In this document: one piece after another, positions 42,550 through 51,548 of the stretch
Layout: every line of letters starts with the position of its first letter
Position numbering within the stretch: position 1 is the stretch's first letter
NCBI RefSeq assembly: GCF_023715725.1
Contig: NZ_JAMBOT010000001.1
Coordinates: 186,001-250,000 of the forward strand
Length of the DNA stretch: 64,000 bases
Reading direction: 5' to 3'
From: Paenibacillus pasadenensis
GTDB lineage: Bacteria > Bacillota > Bacilli > Paenibacillales > Paenibacillaceae
The notes under the pieces: model-generated
The model's input: only the letters and a program-made list of their open reading frames with translations
Database searches by the model: none
Told to the model about the DNA's origin: nothing
Made by a program: the position numbers and the translations under genes

Positions 42550-42578
42550 ATTTTATGCTTGCACCCTGAAAAATGCAA
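42550..42578 (-). promoter_or_regulatory. Probable promoter of korAB
   Basis: Minus-strand TTGCAT and TAAAAT with an exact 17-base spacer, about 55 bp before the korA start. Confidence 0.55.
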
Positions 42579-42729
42579 GGAATTATCGGATATTGCTGCA
42601 TACGGGATTTCAATGGAACCTATAACGGAAACTGATAATCTAATTGGAGCATGAATGAAGCCCTTAAACAGCGTGCTTTCAGCGATTTTCGCATGAGCTC
42701 GTCTACCCCGACAGTCGGAGCCAATCCGG

Positions 42730-43680
42730 CTATTCAGGCAGATTTTTCAGCAAAAAGCTCATCGCATTTTCATTCAGCAGCTTGTCTGCAAATGTCTTCC
42801 CATAGGCCTTCTCCACCGCAACCGCCAAGTTCCCCGCTTCGCCGGGATGCCTCAGCCCGTCGATATAAACGTCGATGCCGTCGAAATCAGACCCCAGCAT
42901 CAAATGATTTTCGCCGCCGAGAGAACAGATCCGCTCGATATGTGGCAGCAGATCCTCAACCTCAACTTTATTTTTATCGGAGACAAAATATGGCACATAA
43001 GTCAGGCCGATTCGTCCGTCCAGCGCAATGAGCGCGCGAATCTGGTCATCCGTCAAATTACGGGGATGCGGACAAACCGCTCTCGTATTGGAGTGCGACG
43101 CGATGAGCGGCCGCTCCGTCAGCTCCGCCAGCTCCCAAAACGCCGTATCGGTCAAATGCGAGACATCGAGCAGCAAACCAAGCTCCTTGCTAATCCGCAC
43201 CAGCTCGCGCCCTTTAGCGGTCAGACCGCCCTGCCTTGGCTCCAGAACGCCGTCCGCAGCCCAACTGGCATAGTTCCAGGTCAATCCAAGGATACGGACT
43301 CCAAGCTCATATACGGTGCGCAGCAGCGCCCAATCGCCTTCGAGCCCGTCGGCGCCTTCCAGCGTAATTAATGCCGCAATTTTGCCCTGCGCAACGGCTT
43401 GCTGCAAATCGTCACGACATACCACCATCTTATAATCGGGGCATGATGCAATTTTCTCCCGGAACAGATCAATGCTCCGCAGCACCGGATAGATGTTCTT
43501 CGGTTTGGATTCCGATAAATAAATGGCATAGGCTTGCAGCATATAATGCCCCATTTTCTGACGGTCCAATGTCACATCCAATGTTACCGCGCCTTTATTG
43601 ACGCTTGCATCAAGCGGATTTAACTCCGAATGATATAACATTTTGCTAAGAACATCACAATGAAAGTCAGCTATGGCCAT
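42730..43680 (-). CDS. Membrane dipeptidase family (peptidase M19)
   Basis: A 316-residue zinc dipeptidase of the renal dipeptidase family. Metal ligands are visible as HCD (His7, Asp9), Glu in TLEGADGLEG, and His residues in LLDVSHLT and IASHSNTR, followed by GSDFDGID. The ATG at 43680 is 9 bases after AGGAGG, whereas the longer open frame upstream has no ribosome site. This family member sits after spoVS in several Bacilli. It probably cleaves dipeptides, including D-amino-acid-containing ones, in the cytoplasm; no signal peptide is seen. Confidence 0.9.
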   Translation of the reverse strand: MAIADFHCDVLSKMLYHSELNPLDASVNKGAVTLDVTLDRQKMGHYMLQAYAIYLSESKPKNIYPVLRSIDLFREKIASCPDYKMVVCRDDLQQAVAQGKIAALITLEGADGLEGDWALLRTVYELGVRILGLTWNYASWAADGVLEPRQGGLTAKGRELVRISKELGLLLDVSHLTDTAFWELAELTERPLIASHSNTRAVCPHPRNLTDDQIRALIALDGRIGLTYVPYFVSDKNKVEVEDLLPHIERICSLGGENHLMLGSDFDGIDVYIDGLRHPGEAGNLAVAVEKAYGKTFADKLLNENAMSFLLKNLPE

Positions 43681-43731
43681 TTCAATCATCCTCCTGACAG
43701 AAGTTTGTGATATGCGTCTTTCTTCGCAACA

Positions 43732-43761
43732 AAAAAACCTGCTTACACGGTAAACAGGTCG
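43732..43761 (-). terminator. Terminator of spoVS
   Basis: Minus-strand stem ACCTG-TTAC / GTAA-CAGGT followed by seven T, 25 bp past the spoVS stop. Confidence 0.82.
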
Positions 43762-43784
43762 ATTCAAGTTGGTCGATTCAATTA

Positions 43785-44045
43785 TTATCGCGGCTCCACA
43801 ATAAGCTTGATTGCGGTCCGGTCTTCTCCATCAATGACAATATCCGTAAAGGCCGGGATGCAGATAAGGTCAACGCCGCTTGGCGCCACGAACCCTCGGG
43901 CAATTGCGACGGCTTTGATGGCCTGATTCAAAGCGCCTGCCCCAATCGCCTGCAACTCGGCAGCTCCACGTTCCCTTAGAACCCCGGCCAGCGCCCCTGC
44001 TACGGAATTTGGATTGGACTTTGCGGAAACTTTTAAAACTTCCAT
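43785..44045 (-). CDS. spoVS: Stage V sporulation protein S
   Basis: An 86-residue Alba-like protein, the same length as B. subtilis SpoVS: MEVLKVSAKSNPNSVAGAL, RGFVAPSGVDL, and TAIKLIVEPR. SpoVS is needed for progress of spore coat and core development; its molecular role is not settled. The ATG at 44045 follows GAGGAGGTAC. A sigma-H-like promoter precedes it and a terminator follows, so it is a single-gene unit. Confidence 0.96.
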   Translation of the reverse strand: MEVLKVSAKSNPNSVAGALAGVLRERGAAELQAIGAGALNQAIKAVAIARGFVAPSGVDLICIPAFTDIVIDGEDRTAIKLIVEPR

Positions 44046-44096
44046 GGAAAGTACCTCCTCGGGAATGGGTGGCATGACATAATATATTCATAACCT

Positions 44097-44121
44097 ATTC
44101 GAGAGAGGACAAAAAATTCCT
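44097..44121 (-). promoter_or_regulatory. Sigma-H-like promoter of spoVS
   Basis: On the minus strand AGGAATT is followed after 14 bases by GAAT, the spacing of known sigma-H promoters such as spoVG. B. subtilis spoVS is a sigma-H gene, so the match is expected. The -10 end is about 50 bp before the start codon. Confidence 0.65.
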
Positions 44122-44134
44122 TCTTGGACGATTT

Positions 44135-44929
44135 CTAGAACATCGCCAGGGAAGTTTCAGTCAGGCGGATCTTCTCCAGCCGCTGTGCGCGTCCGGTTGC
44201 TTCGTCCAGCGTTGCCACGATTCCGTGCAAATGCCAATCGCCTTCGGCGACCACAAAACGAGACGGCATCCCGGTCAAAAATTTGTACAGCACCGCATCG
44301 CGCTCCATGCCGAGAATGCCGTCCATCGGGCCCGTCATGCCGACATCGGTCAGAAATGCCGTTCCTTGAGGCAAAATGCGGTCGTCATTCGTCTGAACAT
44401 GTGTATGCGTACCAACAACGATGGAAGCACGGCCGTCCATATACCAGCCCATGGCGATCTTTTCTGAGGTCGCCTCGGCGTGAAAATCGACCAGTACACA
44501 ATTGGTCTCGCGCTGCAGCCGCTCCAGATGGTCATCGGCGGCACGGAAAGGACAGTCGTTCGGCGGAAGAAACGTTCTGCCCTGTACGTTCAGAATGCCC
44601 AGCTTTTTGCTGCCAGCTTTGATGACAGCGGAACCGATGCCCGGAGCTTCGCTGGAGAAGTTCGCCGGTCGGACGAGCCTTGGCTCATCATCGATCCACT
44701 CGAACAAGTCCCGGTTATCCCACGTGTGGTTGCCCATTGTAATTCCGTTTACGCCCAGGTCAAAAAACTCCTTGGCGATAGCTGCTGTAATGCCGCGTCC
44801 CGCCGCAGCGTTCTCACCGTTAACAATAATGATGTCGGGATTGTATTTGCCGCGCAAAGCCGGCAGCGCTTTGCGAAGCGCGGAACGGCCCACGGAGCCG
44901 ACTATGTCTCCAATAAACATTACTTTCAT
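44135..44929 (-). CDS. ymdB: YmdB metallophosphoesterase (2',3'-cyclic-nucleotide phosphodiesterase family)
   Basis: A 264-residue protein, the exact length of B. subtilis YmdB, which hydrolyses cyclic nucleotides and affects biofilm and late adaptive gene expression. Metal-site motifs are FIGDIVG (Asp8), NGENAA, GNHTWDN and GTHTHVQT. The ATG at 44929 is 10 bases after GGAGG; a TTG two codons earlier is too close to it. It follows rny but lies past the rny terminator. Its stop is only 14 bp from the spoVS promoter region. Confidence 0.95.
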   Translation of the reverse strand: MKVMFIGDIVGSVGRSALRKALPALRGKYNPDIIIVNGENAAAGRGITAAIAKEFFDLGVNGITMGNHTWDNRDLFEWIDDEPRLVRPANFSSEAPGIGSAVIKAGSKKLGILNVQGRTFLPPNDCPFRAADDHLERLQRETNCVLVDFHAEATSEKIAMGWYMDGRASIVVGTHTHVQTNDDRILPQGTAFLTDVGMTGPMDGILGMERDAVLYKFLTGMPSRFVVAEGDWHLHGIVATLDEATGRAQRLEKIRLTETSLAMF

Positions 44930-44951
44930 AACCAAATATCCTCCTGAATGA

Positions 44952-44980
44952 CAAAATCCCGCTCCAGCGGGAGCGGGATC
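44952..44980 (-). terminator. Terminator of rny
   Basis: Minus-strand stem ATCCCGCTCC / GGAGCGGGAT with a 4-base loop and TTTTG, between the rny stop and the ymdB ribosome site. Partial read-through into ymdB is likely, since no other ymdB promoter is obvious. Confidence 0.75.
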
Positions 44981-45000
44981 TGCCTGGCTTGCTTATGCCG

Positions 45001-46542
45001 TTACTTGGCGTATTCCACTGCACGGGTTTCCCGGATGACCGTGACCTTAATATGTCCCGGATAATCCAGCTCCGCTTCGATCTTTTTCGTGATGTCGCGT
45101 GCAAGCCGGAACGATTCCGTATCGTCGATCTTCTCCGGCTGTACCATAACGCGCACCTCGCGTCCGGCCTGAATGGCGTACGATTTCTCGACGCCGTCGA
45201 ACGACTCCGAAATGGCTTCGAGCTTCTCCAAGCGCTTGATATACGTCTCCAGCGTCTCGCGGCGTGCGCCAGGGCGTGCGGCAGACAATGCATCTGCTGC
45301 GCCAACGAGCATCGCGATAACCGAAGTCGCTTCACAGTCGCCGTGATGGGAAGCGATACTGTTGATAACAACAGGATGCTCCTTGTACTTGCGGGCCAGT
45401 TCTACGCCAATCTCGACATGTGAGCCTTCGACCTCATGGTCAAGTGCTTTGCCGATATCATGCAGCAGACCTGCGCGTTTGGCAAGCGTTACATCCTCGC
45501 CAAGCTCCGCAGCCATCAGTCCGGTCAAATAAGCGACCTCCATGGAATGCTTCAGCACATTCTGGCCATAGCTTGTCCGATATCTCAGACGGCCCAAAAT
45601 TTTGATCAGATCCGGATGAATCGCGTGCACGCCTACCTCGAAGGTCGCCTGCTCGCCATATTCCCGAATCCGTTCGTCCACCTCGCGGCGGGACTTCTCC
45701 ACCATCTCTTCGATTCGAGCGGGATGGATGCGTCCGTCGGCAACCAGCTTCTCCAGTGCCGTACGGGCAATCTCGCGGCGAATCGGATCGAATCCGGACA
45801 AGATGACCGCTTCCGGGGTATCGTCGATGATCAGATCGATGCCGGTGAGAGTCTCCAGAGCACGGATATTGCGGCCTTCGCGGCCGATAATCCGTCCCTT
45901 CATCTCTTCGTTTGGCAGAGTGACCACGGATACCGTCGTCTCTGCAACGTGGTCCGCCGCGCAGCGCTGAATCGCAAGAGAGATAATGTCGCGGGCTTTT
46001 TTGTCCGCTTCCTCCTTGGCCTGCTGCTCCAGCTCCTTGATCATCTGAGCCGTTTCGTGGCGAACCTCCTGCTCCACGTTCGTGAAGATAATCGTCTTCG
46101 CGTCTTCTGTGGTCAGCCCGGAGATCCGTTCAAGCTCGCTTTGCTGCTGCCTGTAGATAGAATCAATTTGTTCCTGCGTTTCCTCGATTCGTTTCTCCTT
46201 GTTGGCCACCAATTCTTCTTTGCGTTCGAGTGCTTCTAATTTCTTATCCAATGACTCCTCTTTTTGCAGCAAACGTCTTTCAAGACGCTGATTCTCATTG
46301 CGTCTCTCCCGAATGTCCTTGTCCGCCTCAGAACGGAGTTTATGGATTTCGTCTTTCGCTTCCAGCACCGTTTCCTTTTTCAGCGCATCCGCTTCTTTTT
46401 TCGCCTGCTCGACGATTTGAACGGCGGCCTGCTCCGCACTGGAAATCTTAGCCTCGGCAATCGACTTTCGGACGAAGTAACCTATCCCAAAGGAAATCGC
46501 GCCAACAACGAGAACGATCAAGACCCACCAAATGGCGCTCAT
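45001..46542 (-). CDS. rny: Ribonuclease Y
   Basis: A 513-residue membrane-anchored endoribonuclease that starts mRNA decay. It has one N-terminal helix (about 3-22), a long charged coiled coil (25-200), a KH RNA-binding domain ([15 protein letters not shown]) and an HD domain with the catalytic [12 protein letters not shown]. The ATG at 46542 is 8 bases after AGGAGG; a GTG three codons upstream lies inside that site. In this window it is accompanied by ricA, a known modulator of RNase Y. Confidence 0.97.
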   Translation of the reverse strand: MSAIWWVLIVLVVGAISFGIGYFVRKSIAEAKISSAEQAAVQIVEQAKKEADALKKETVLEAKDEIHKLRSEADKDIRERRNENQRLERRLLQKEESLDKKLEALERKEELVANKEKRIEETQEQIDSIYRQQQSELERISGLTTEDAKTIIFTNVEQEVRHETAQMIKELEQQAKEEADKKARDIISLAIQRCAADHVAETTVSVVTLPNEEMKGRIIGREGRNIRALETLTGIDLIIDDTPEAVILSGFDPIRREIARTALEKLVADGRIHPARIEEMVEKSRREVDERIREYGEQATFEVGVHAIHPDLIKILGRLRYRTSYGQNVLKHSMEVAYLTGLMAAELGEDVTLAKRAGLLHDIGKALDHEVEGSHVEIGVELARKYKEHPVVINSIASHHGDCEATSVIAMLVGAADALSAARPGARRETLETYIKRLEKLEAISESFDGVEKSYAIQAGREVRVMVQPEKIDDTESFRLARDITKKIEAELDYPGHIKVTVIRETRAVEYAK

Positions 46543-46722
46543 CTTGTTCACCTCCTCGTTGCATTCACCAAGGCATTAGCCGGGAATGATATTCAATTGT
46601 TGCAGTCGGTTCCATACCGTTTAACTAGTGTAGAATGGAGACAAAAAAACCTGAAACCATTTACGGAAGGAAAGGGCATCCTTAACCATAGTGATGCTCT
46701 ATTATTGTAGCTTTCAGCAATT

Positions 46723-47400
46723 TCAATTGTCAAGCCAGGCTCCTTCTTCCAGCTCCTCAGCCGCAGACTCGGAAACCTGGCGCACTATGTCGCGCACTAG
46801 CCCTCCCGGGAACCCTCTTCGCAGCAGAAAACCGGTCAGTTTCATCCTTCGTTCCCGATCTTCTCCCTTCAGGCTGCGCCACTTCTTCTCCGCCACCTTG
46901 AGCGCTGCGCTGCGTTCCTCGTCTTCACTCAATCCTTGAACGGTCGATCCTGCCGTTTCCTTGTGAATTCCTCTGCGCTCCAGCTCCTGCCGAATCAGCA
47001 TCCGGCCTTTCCCGCTGCTGCGAAGCCGCTGCGCGGCAAACATGCGGGCATAGTCGCTGTCGTCAATAATCCGCTCCTGCTGCAGTCTCTCAATCGCATA
47101 TCGAATCTCCGCTTCTTCGAACTCCTTACGCTTCAAGTAAGCGGTCATTTCCTTGGAGGTGCGCATTTTAAAGCCTGCGTAAAATACTGCTGACGCATAA
47201 GCCCTGTAACGGCTGTTCTCGGCCGCAATCGCCTTCATCTCATTCGGCTCAATCATGCTGCCTTTAAGCAGACGGTATTTAATCAGAATATCTTCATGAA
47301 GCGATAACTCCGCTTCTTCCTGTCCGTCGAGGTATATCCAATAGTAGGAGCGTTTTTTTGCATGCTGCTCCACCCGCGTAATTTGGCGAGTAACCTCCAT
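46723..47400 (-). CDS. recX: RecX regulator of RecA
   Basis: A 225-residue RecX protein of three-helix repeats, with the family motifs RPRTSKEM-like MRTSKEMTAYL, EEAEIRYAIERLQQERIIDDSDYA and GRMLIRQELERRGI. RecX binds RecA filaments and limits or tunes recombinase activity. AAAGGAGG precedes the ATG. It lies 165 bp downstream of recA in the same direction but past a strong recA terminator, so its level would depend on read-through. In B. subtilis recX is not at this locus. Confidence 0.93.
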   Translation of the reverse strand: MEVTRQITRVEQHAKKRSYYWIYLDGQEEAELSLHEDILIKYRLLKGSMIEPNEMKAIAAENSRYRAYASAVFYAGFKMRTSKEMTAYLKRKEFEEAEIRYAIERLQQERIIDDSDYARMFAAQRLRSSGKGRMLIRQELERRGIHKETAGSTVQGLSEDEERSAALKVAEKKWRSLKGEDRERRMKLTGFLLRRGFPGGLVRDIVRQVSESAAEELEEGAWLDN

Positions 47401-47492
47401 CCTCTAGTCATCCTCCTTTACGGCCAACTGCTTCCGGCGGCTATCCGCTCTTAGCACTGCTTGCAGCTGAGCTGAAAAAGCCTGTTTAACCT

Positions 47493-47529
47493 GAAAAAAA
47501 GCATCTCTGACCGCAATCAGAGATGCTTC
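47493..47529 (-). terminator. Terminator of recA
   Basis: Perfect 11-bp stem AGCATCTCTGA / TCAGAGATGCT with a 6-base loop and seven T on the minus strand. Confidence 0.92.
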
Positions 47530-47564
47530 CTGTCTATTCTATCCTAACCCCGGACGTTGCCGGA

Positions 47565-48632
47565 TTAAACATCCAGCTCCAGCTCTTCGAGTTCATCTTC
47601 CTCGTCCTGAGAGGCGTTGATGCCGGCAGCAGCACGTTCCGCAGCTGCAGTCAGGTTATGAGCTTCACGAATCTTGCCTTCGATTACACTAGCCACATGC
47701 TCATTGTCTTTCAAGAATTGTTTTGCATTCTCGCGGCCTTGGCCTAAGCGGTCGCCGTTATAGCTAAACCAGGCTCCGCTCTTCTGTACGATGTCCATAT
47801 CAACACCGATGTCGACGATGCTGCCGACGCGGGAGATGCCTTCGCCGTACATAATATCCAGCTCGGCCTGCCGGAACGGAGGCGCAACCTTATTTTTAAC
47901 GACCTTGATGCGGGTACGGTTGCCCACAACATCATTGCCCTGTTTGATGCTCTCGATACGGCGCACATCCAAACGCACGCTGCTATAGAACTTGAGCGCG
48001 CGTCCGCCCGGCGTCGTCTCCGGATTGCCGAACATAACGCCAACCTTTTCGCGGAGCTGGTTAATGAAGATTGCAATCGTCTTGGACTTGCTGATAGCGC
48101 CGGACAGCTTACGGAGCGCTTGGGACATCAGGCGCGCCTGCAGGCCGACGTGGGAATCGCCCATCTCGCCCTCGATCTCCGCCTTCGGTACGAGCGCTGC
48201 AACGGAGTCAATAACAATAATGTCTACCGCGCCGCTGCGCACAAGCGCCTCGGCAATCTCCAGCGCCTGCTCGCCAGTATCCGGCTGGGAGAGCAGAAGC
48301 TCGTCGATGTTAACGCCAAGCTTGCTGGCGTACAGCGGATCAAGCGCATGCTCCGCATCGATGAAAGCGGCTTGTCCGCCCGTGCGTTGAACTTCAGCAA
48401 TTGCGTGGAGGGCAACCGTCGTTTTACCGGAGGATTCCGGTCCGTACACCTCGATAATCCGGCCGCGCGGGAACCCGCCAATGCCAAGGGCAATATCTAA
48501 TGCGAGGGCGCCAGTGGAGACCGTCTCAACGGTCAGCTGGGCGTTCTCGCCTAACTTCATAATAGAACCTTTTCCGAACTGTTTCTCAATCTGGCGAAGC
48601 GCCATATCTAAAGCTGCGCGGCGATCTGACAA
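47565..48632 (-). CDS. recA: RecA recombinase
   Basis: A 355-residue RecA with Walker [10 protein letters not shown] (64-72), the L1/L2 loop region, and an acidic tail ([13 protein letters not shown]). The start chosen is TTG at 48632, giving the standard N-terminus [24 protein letters not shown] lies upstream. An ATG six codons earlier (48650) has no ribosome site and adds an atypical extension. Promoter elements at 48669-48697 and a LexA box at 48707-48720 indicate SOS control. It ends at the terminator at 47493-47529, before recX. Confidence 0.97.
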   Translation of the reverse strand: MSDRRAALDMALRQIEKQFGKGSIMKLGENAQLTVETVSTGALALDIALGIGGFPRGRIIEVYGPESSGKTTVALHAIAEVQRTGGQAAFIDAEHALDPLYASKLGVNIDELLLSQPDTGEQALEIAEALVRSGAVDIIVIDSVAALVPKAEIEGEMGDSHVGLQARLMSQALRKLSGAISKSKTIAIFINQLREKVGVMFGNPETTPGGRALKFYSSVRLDVRRIESIKQGNDVVGNRTRIKVVKNKVAPPFRQAELDIMYGEGISRVGSIVDIGVDMDIVQKSGAWFSYNGDRLGQGRENAKQFLKDNEHVASVIEGKIREAHNLTAAAERAAAGINASQDEEDELEELELDV

Positions 48633-48668
48633 GAGATCCACATCCTTCATTCGTCGATTTATAACTCT

Positions 48669-48697
48669 ATTCTAGTCTAGTTCCAGCCGTTTGCCAA
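48669..48697 (-). promoter_or_regulatory. Sigma-A promoter of recA
   Basis: Minus-strand TTGGCA and TAGAAT separated by exactly 17 bases, about 37 bp upstream of the TTG start and right next to the LexA box. Confidence 0.7.
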
Positions 48698-48706
48698 GCT
48701 TTTTTT

Positions 48707-48720
48707 CGAACATACATTCG
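48707..48720. promoter_or_regulatory. LexA (DinR) box upstream of recA
   Basis: CGAACATACATTCG matches the Gram-positive SOS box CGAACatatGTTCG except at one or two positions. It begins 10 bases upstream of the recA -35 element. Confidence 0.75.
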
Positions 48721-48768
48721 CTTTTTTCGCGACGCCGCATCTGCCCCCTCTCAAGCGGCCGCGGCGCC

Positions 48769-48812
48769 GAAAAAAACAAAGAACCGCAGCTCGCCAAACT
48801 CGCTGCGGTTCT
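48769..48812 (-). terminator. Terminator of cinA
   Basis: Minus-strand stem AGAACCGCAGC / GCTGCGGTTCT with an 11-base loop and a T-rich tail, 80 bp past the cinA stop. Confidence 0.85.
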
Positions 48813-48893
48813 TCCGTCAACTGCTTTTATTGTACTGCAACCCCCGCCCAGCCGGCAACTGTGCCAATATCAGGTCTGCCGAAGGCCGGGCCG

Positions 48894-50144
48894 TCAGCAG
48901 TCAGCCAGCTTGAGCCACAGCCGGTACAGCGCAAGCTTTGCCGCCCGGATGCGGATCATATCCCTGCTGCCGCCGGTATTCAGCGTAAACACGTCAGCTT
49001 CGCCGCCTTTACGGGCCACGCCGATGTGCACGAGCCCTACCGGCTTGCCCTCCGAGGTGCCCGGGCCTGCAACGCCGGTAATGGACACGCCCCAATCGCT
49101 GCCCGTTGTCTCGGCAATGCGCCGCGCCATCAGAGCCGCCGTCGATTCGCTGACCGCTCCCGGCGCGCCAGCCCCTTCCAGCTGCTCCATCGGAATGCCG
49201 AGCAGCTTGTTCTTCATCGTATTCGTATAGGTTACGATGCCTCCCAAAAACTCGCCGCTGCTGCCGGGAACACCGGTAATCAGCTCCGCCAGCAAGCCCC
49301 CCGTGCAGCTTTCGGCAACGCTCACTCTCATGCGCCGGACGCGAAGCTGGCGAAGCACCGCTTCCTCCAGCGATATATCCTCTTCGGCATAGAGATGCGC
49401 GCCAACTCTTGCACGAATCAGCTCAGCCGTATTTTCAATCCGTTCCAAGGCCGCTGCTTCGTCCGCTGATTTGCTGGACAGGCGAATCGCCACTTCTCCC
49501 TCCTTGGCATAAGGCGCAATCGTCGGATCGCTCTGGGATTCGATCAGATCCATCAGCTCTTTCTCCAGCCTCGACTCGCCGATGCCGGCAAAGCGCAAAA
49601 TGCGGGAGTGCAGAGGCTCGCCCTCGCCAAGCTCCGCCATCAGCCAGCGGGTTGCCGCTCCCTCGAACATCGCCGTCATCTCCATTGGCGGCCCCGGCAG
49701 CAGCACGTAACGGGTTCCGTCTTGAAGAATGGCGCAGCCTACGGCGCTGCCGACCGTATTTTCAAGGGGCGCACTGCCCTCAATCAAATTTGCCATTCTG
49801 CGGTTGCTTTCGACCATCGCGCTTCCCCGCGAGAGATGCATTTCCTCAATCGTACGCAGCGTCGGCTCGTGTACAACCATGCCCCGTCCCAAATAATCGG
49901 CCAGTACGTCTTTGGTCAAGTCATCCATAGTCGGACCAAGGCCGCCGGTGAACAGCAGCAGATCCGCTCTGGAGCGGGCCGTGTCAATCGACTGGCGGAT
50001 GCGAGCCGTATTGTCCCCGACCACCGTTTGAAAAAACACGTCGATGCCAAGCGCAGCAAGCCCTTGAGACAAATAACGGGCATTCGTATTGACGATCTGT
50101 CCGAGCAAAAGCTCCGTTCCAACAGCGATAATTTCGGCTTTCAT
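48894..50144 (-). CDS. cinA: CinA (competence/damage-inducible protein A)
   Basis: A 416-residue CinA with two domains: an N-terminal molybdopterin-binding-like domain (about 1-170; GTELLLGQIVNTNA, FTGGLGPTMDD) and a C-terminal PncC-type nicotinamide-mononucleotide deamidase domain (about 255-415; SVAESCTGGLLAELIT, GVAGPGTSEGKPVG). Its role is pyridine-nucleotide salvage, and in naturally competent species it goes with RecA. It keeps the conserved pgsA-cinA-recA order. Confidence 0.95.
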   Translation of the reverse strand: MKAEIIAVGTELLLGQIVNTNARYLSQGLAALGIDVFFQTVVGDNTARIRQSIDTARSRADLLLFTGGLGPTMDDLTKDVLADYLGRGMVVHEPTLRTIEEMHLSRGSAMVESNRRMANLIEGSAPLENTVGSAVGCAILQDGTRYVLLPGPPMEMTAMFEGAATRWLMAELGEGEPLHSRILRFAGIGESRLEKELMDLIESQSDPTIAPYAKEGEVAIRLSSKSADEAAALERIENTAELIRARVGAHLYAEEDISLEEAVLRQLRVRRMRVSVAESCTGGLLAELITGVPGSSGEFLGGIVTYTNTMKNKLLGIPMEQLEGAGAPGAVSESTAALMARRIAETTGSDWGVSITGVAGPGTSEGKPVGLVHIGVARKGGEADVFTLNTGGSRDMIRIRAAKLALYRLWLKLADC

Positions 50145-50212
50145 TCCAATCCTCTCCAGTCCGATAAGCTGATTGGCCCCCGACGCGGGAAGCCGGATGA
50201 AGCCACAGAGAA

Positions 50213-50250
50213 GACAAGGCTCTCGTTCCGGCGGGAAAGAGAGCCTTGTC
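50213..50250. terminator. Strong hairpin between pgsA and cinA
   Basis: A perfect 12-bp stem GACAAGGCTCTC / GAGAGCCTTGTC directly abuts the pgsA stop. The minus-strand tail is only TCTTCTCT, so it may be a weak terminator or 3'-end processing structure. Confidence 0.55.
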
Positions 50251-50826
50251 CTATTCTACAGGTATCAAATTGCGATTCTTGACGAAATAGTCGATGCCCG
50301 ACCAGATCGTAATCAGGGCTGCGCCCCAGCTCAGCACGAGATCCATGCGGAAGTCAAAAAACGCGAAGGGGAAGTTGTTCAGCAGCAGAACGATAATCAT
50401 CGCAATCTGAATGCCGGTTTTCCATTTGCCCCAGACGCTGGCGGCGAGCACCGAGCCTTCGAGCAAAGCAACCTGGCGAAGTCCCGTAACGGCGAACTCA
50501 CGGCTAATAATAATGATCGCAATCAGCGCGCTCAGCTTGTCCATTTCAACGAGCGAGATGAGCACCGCGGCTACGAGCAGCTTGTCCGCCAAAGGATCCA
50601 GCAGTTTGCCGAGATTCGTGACCATCTTGTTCTTCCGGGCCAAGTACCCGTCAAGACCGTCCGTGCTGGCTGCAATAATGAAAATCAGAACCGCGATAAT
50701 CTGGGTGTATGTAAGCTCAAAATCTTCAAACTTGACCGACCCCAAATCAAGTCGAATCAATAGAAAAAACAGGATGACAGGCACTAAAAAGATGCGCGCA
50801 AGCGTAATCTTGTTGGCCAGGTTCAC
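50251..50826 (-). CDS. pgsA: Phosphatidylglycerophosphate synthase
   Basis: A 191-residue CDP-alcohol phosphatidyltransferase that makes phosphatidylglycerophosphate from CDP-diacylglycerol and glycerol 3-phosphate in the membrane. The signature DG-x2-AR-x8-G-x3-D-x3-D is complete in the segment from DGLDGYLARKNK to LLDPLADK (around residues 58-84). Four or five hydrophobic helices are visible. The GTG start at 50826 follows GGAGGGG. Confidence 0.95.
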   Translation of the reverse strand: MNLANKITLARIFLVPVILFFLLIRLDLGSVKFEDFELTYTQIIAVLIFIIAASTDGLDGYLARKNKMVTNLGKLLDPLADKLLVAAVLISLVEMDKLSALIAIIIISREFAVTGLRQVALLEGSVLAASVWGKWKTGIQIAMIIVLLLNNFPFAFFDFRMDLVLSWGAALITIWSGIDYFVKNRNLIPVE

Positions 50827-50873
50827 GCGGTTCCCCTCCCTGACATATCAAACTTCACAAGTATAATCGAACC

Positions 50874-50900
50874 AAAAGCAGCATGTCAAAAACATGCCGC
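50874..50900 (-). terminator. Probable terminator of yajQ
   Basis: Minus-strand stem GCGGCATG / CATGCTGC followed by TTTTGG, just past the yajQ stop. The T run is short. Confidence 0.55.
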
Positions 50901-50908
50901 TAGGCTAA

Positions 50909-51400
50909 TTAGCGGTAATTCGTAAATTGCAGCTCCAGCTCAAGATTCGCGCCGCGCAGCAGCGAGATGACCGCCTGCAGATCGTCGCGGCTTTTGCCGG
51001 TCACCCGGAGCTGATCGCCTTGAATCTGGCTTTTTACCTTCAGCTTGGAATCACGGATGAGCACATTGATCTTTTTCGCCTCATCCTGGCCGATGCCCTG
51101 CTTCAGCTTGACCCGCTGGCGGACCGTTCCGAGCGAGGCCGCCTCGATTTTGCCAAAGTCCATGTTTTTGATCGGCACATCGCGCTTGATCATTTTTGTC
51201 TGAAGGATGTCGATTACGCTTTTAAGCTTATATTCGTCATCCGAAGAGATGACAAGCTCTTCTTTCTCCAGCTTGATGCTGCTTTTGCTTCCTTTGAAGT
51301 CAAACCGGTTTTCAATTTCGCGCTCCGCCTGAACAATGGCGTTGTTCAACTCCTGCATATCCACCTTGGACACAATATCAAACGAACTTTCCGAACTCAT
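50909..51400 (-). CDS. YajQ/UPF0234 family nucleotide-binding protein
   Basis: A 163-residue YajQ protein: two ferredoxin-like domains with the family start [25 protein letters not shown], and the end [19 protein letters not shown]. Homologues bind cyclic di-GMP or tRNA; the role here is unknown, although a MASE4-GGDEF cyclase at 10 kb shows that c-di-GMP is likely made. GGAGGAAATACAT precedes the ATG. It is an insertion between ymfM and pgsA relative to B. subtilis order. Confidence 0.93.
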   Translation of the reverse strand: MSSESSFDIVSKVDMQELNNAIVQAEREIENRFDFKGSKSSIKLEKEELVISSDDEYKLKSVIDILQTKMIKRDVPIKNMDFGKIEAASLGTVRQRVKLKQGIGQDEAKKINVLIRDSKLKVKSQIQGDQLRVTGKSRDDLQAVISLLRGANLELELQFTNYR

Positions 51401-51431
51401 ATGTATTTCCTCCTTGCCTATGATTCCTTTT

Positions 51432-51460
51432 ATTATAAAACATCCAATGACGAAAGTATA
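51432..51460 (-). promoter_or_regulatory. Probable promoter of yajQ
   Basis: Minus-strand perfect TATAAT with TATACT 17 bases upstream, 32 bp before the ATG. Confidence 0.5.
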
Positions 51461-51488
51461 ACTCGTACGAAAACCGCCCGCCATGCAT

Positions 51489-51537
51489 GAAAAAAGGAGC
51501 CCCTTCGCCATAACTTGACGATCGGGGCACCCTCCTG
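51489..51537 (-). terminator. Terminator of the ymfK-rodZ-like unit
   Basis: Minus-strand GCCCC / GGGGC stem extended by GGA/TCC with a small bulge, followed by six T, 12 bp past the stop. Confidence 0.78.
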
Positions 51538-51548
51538 TCCACTGCCGG

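Noticed and set aside
46543-46722. Possible terminator between recX and rny
   Set aside because: A T run is present on the minus strand but the preceding bases form no convincing stem.
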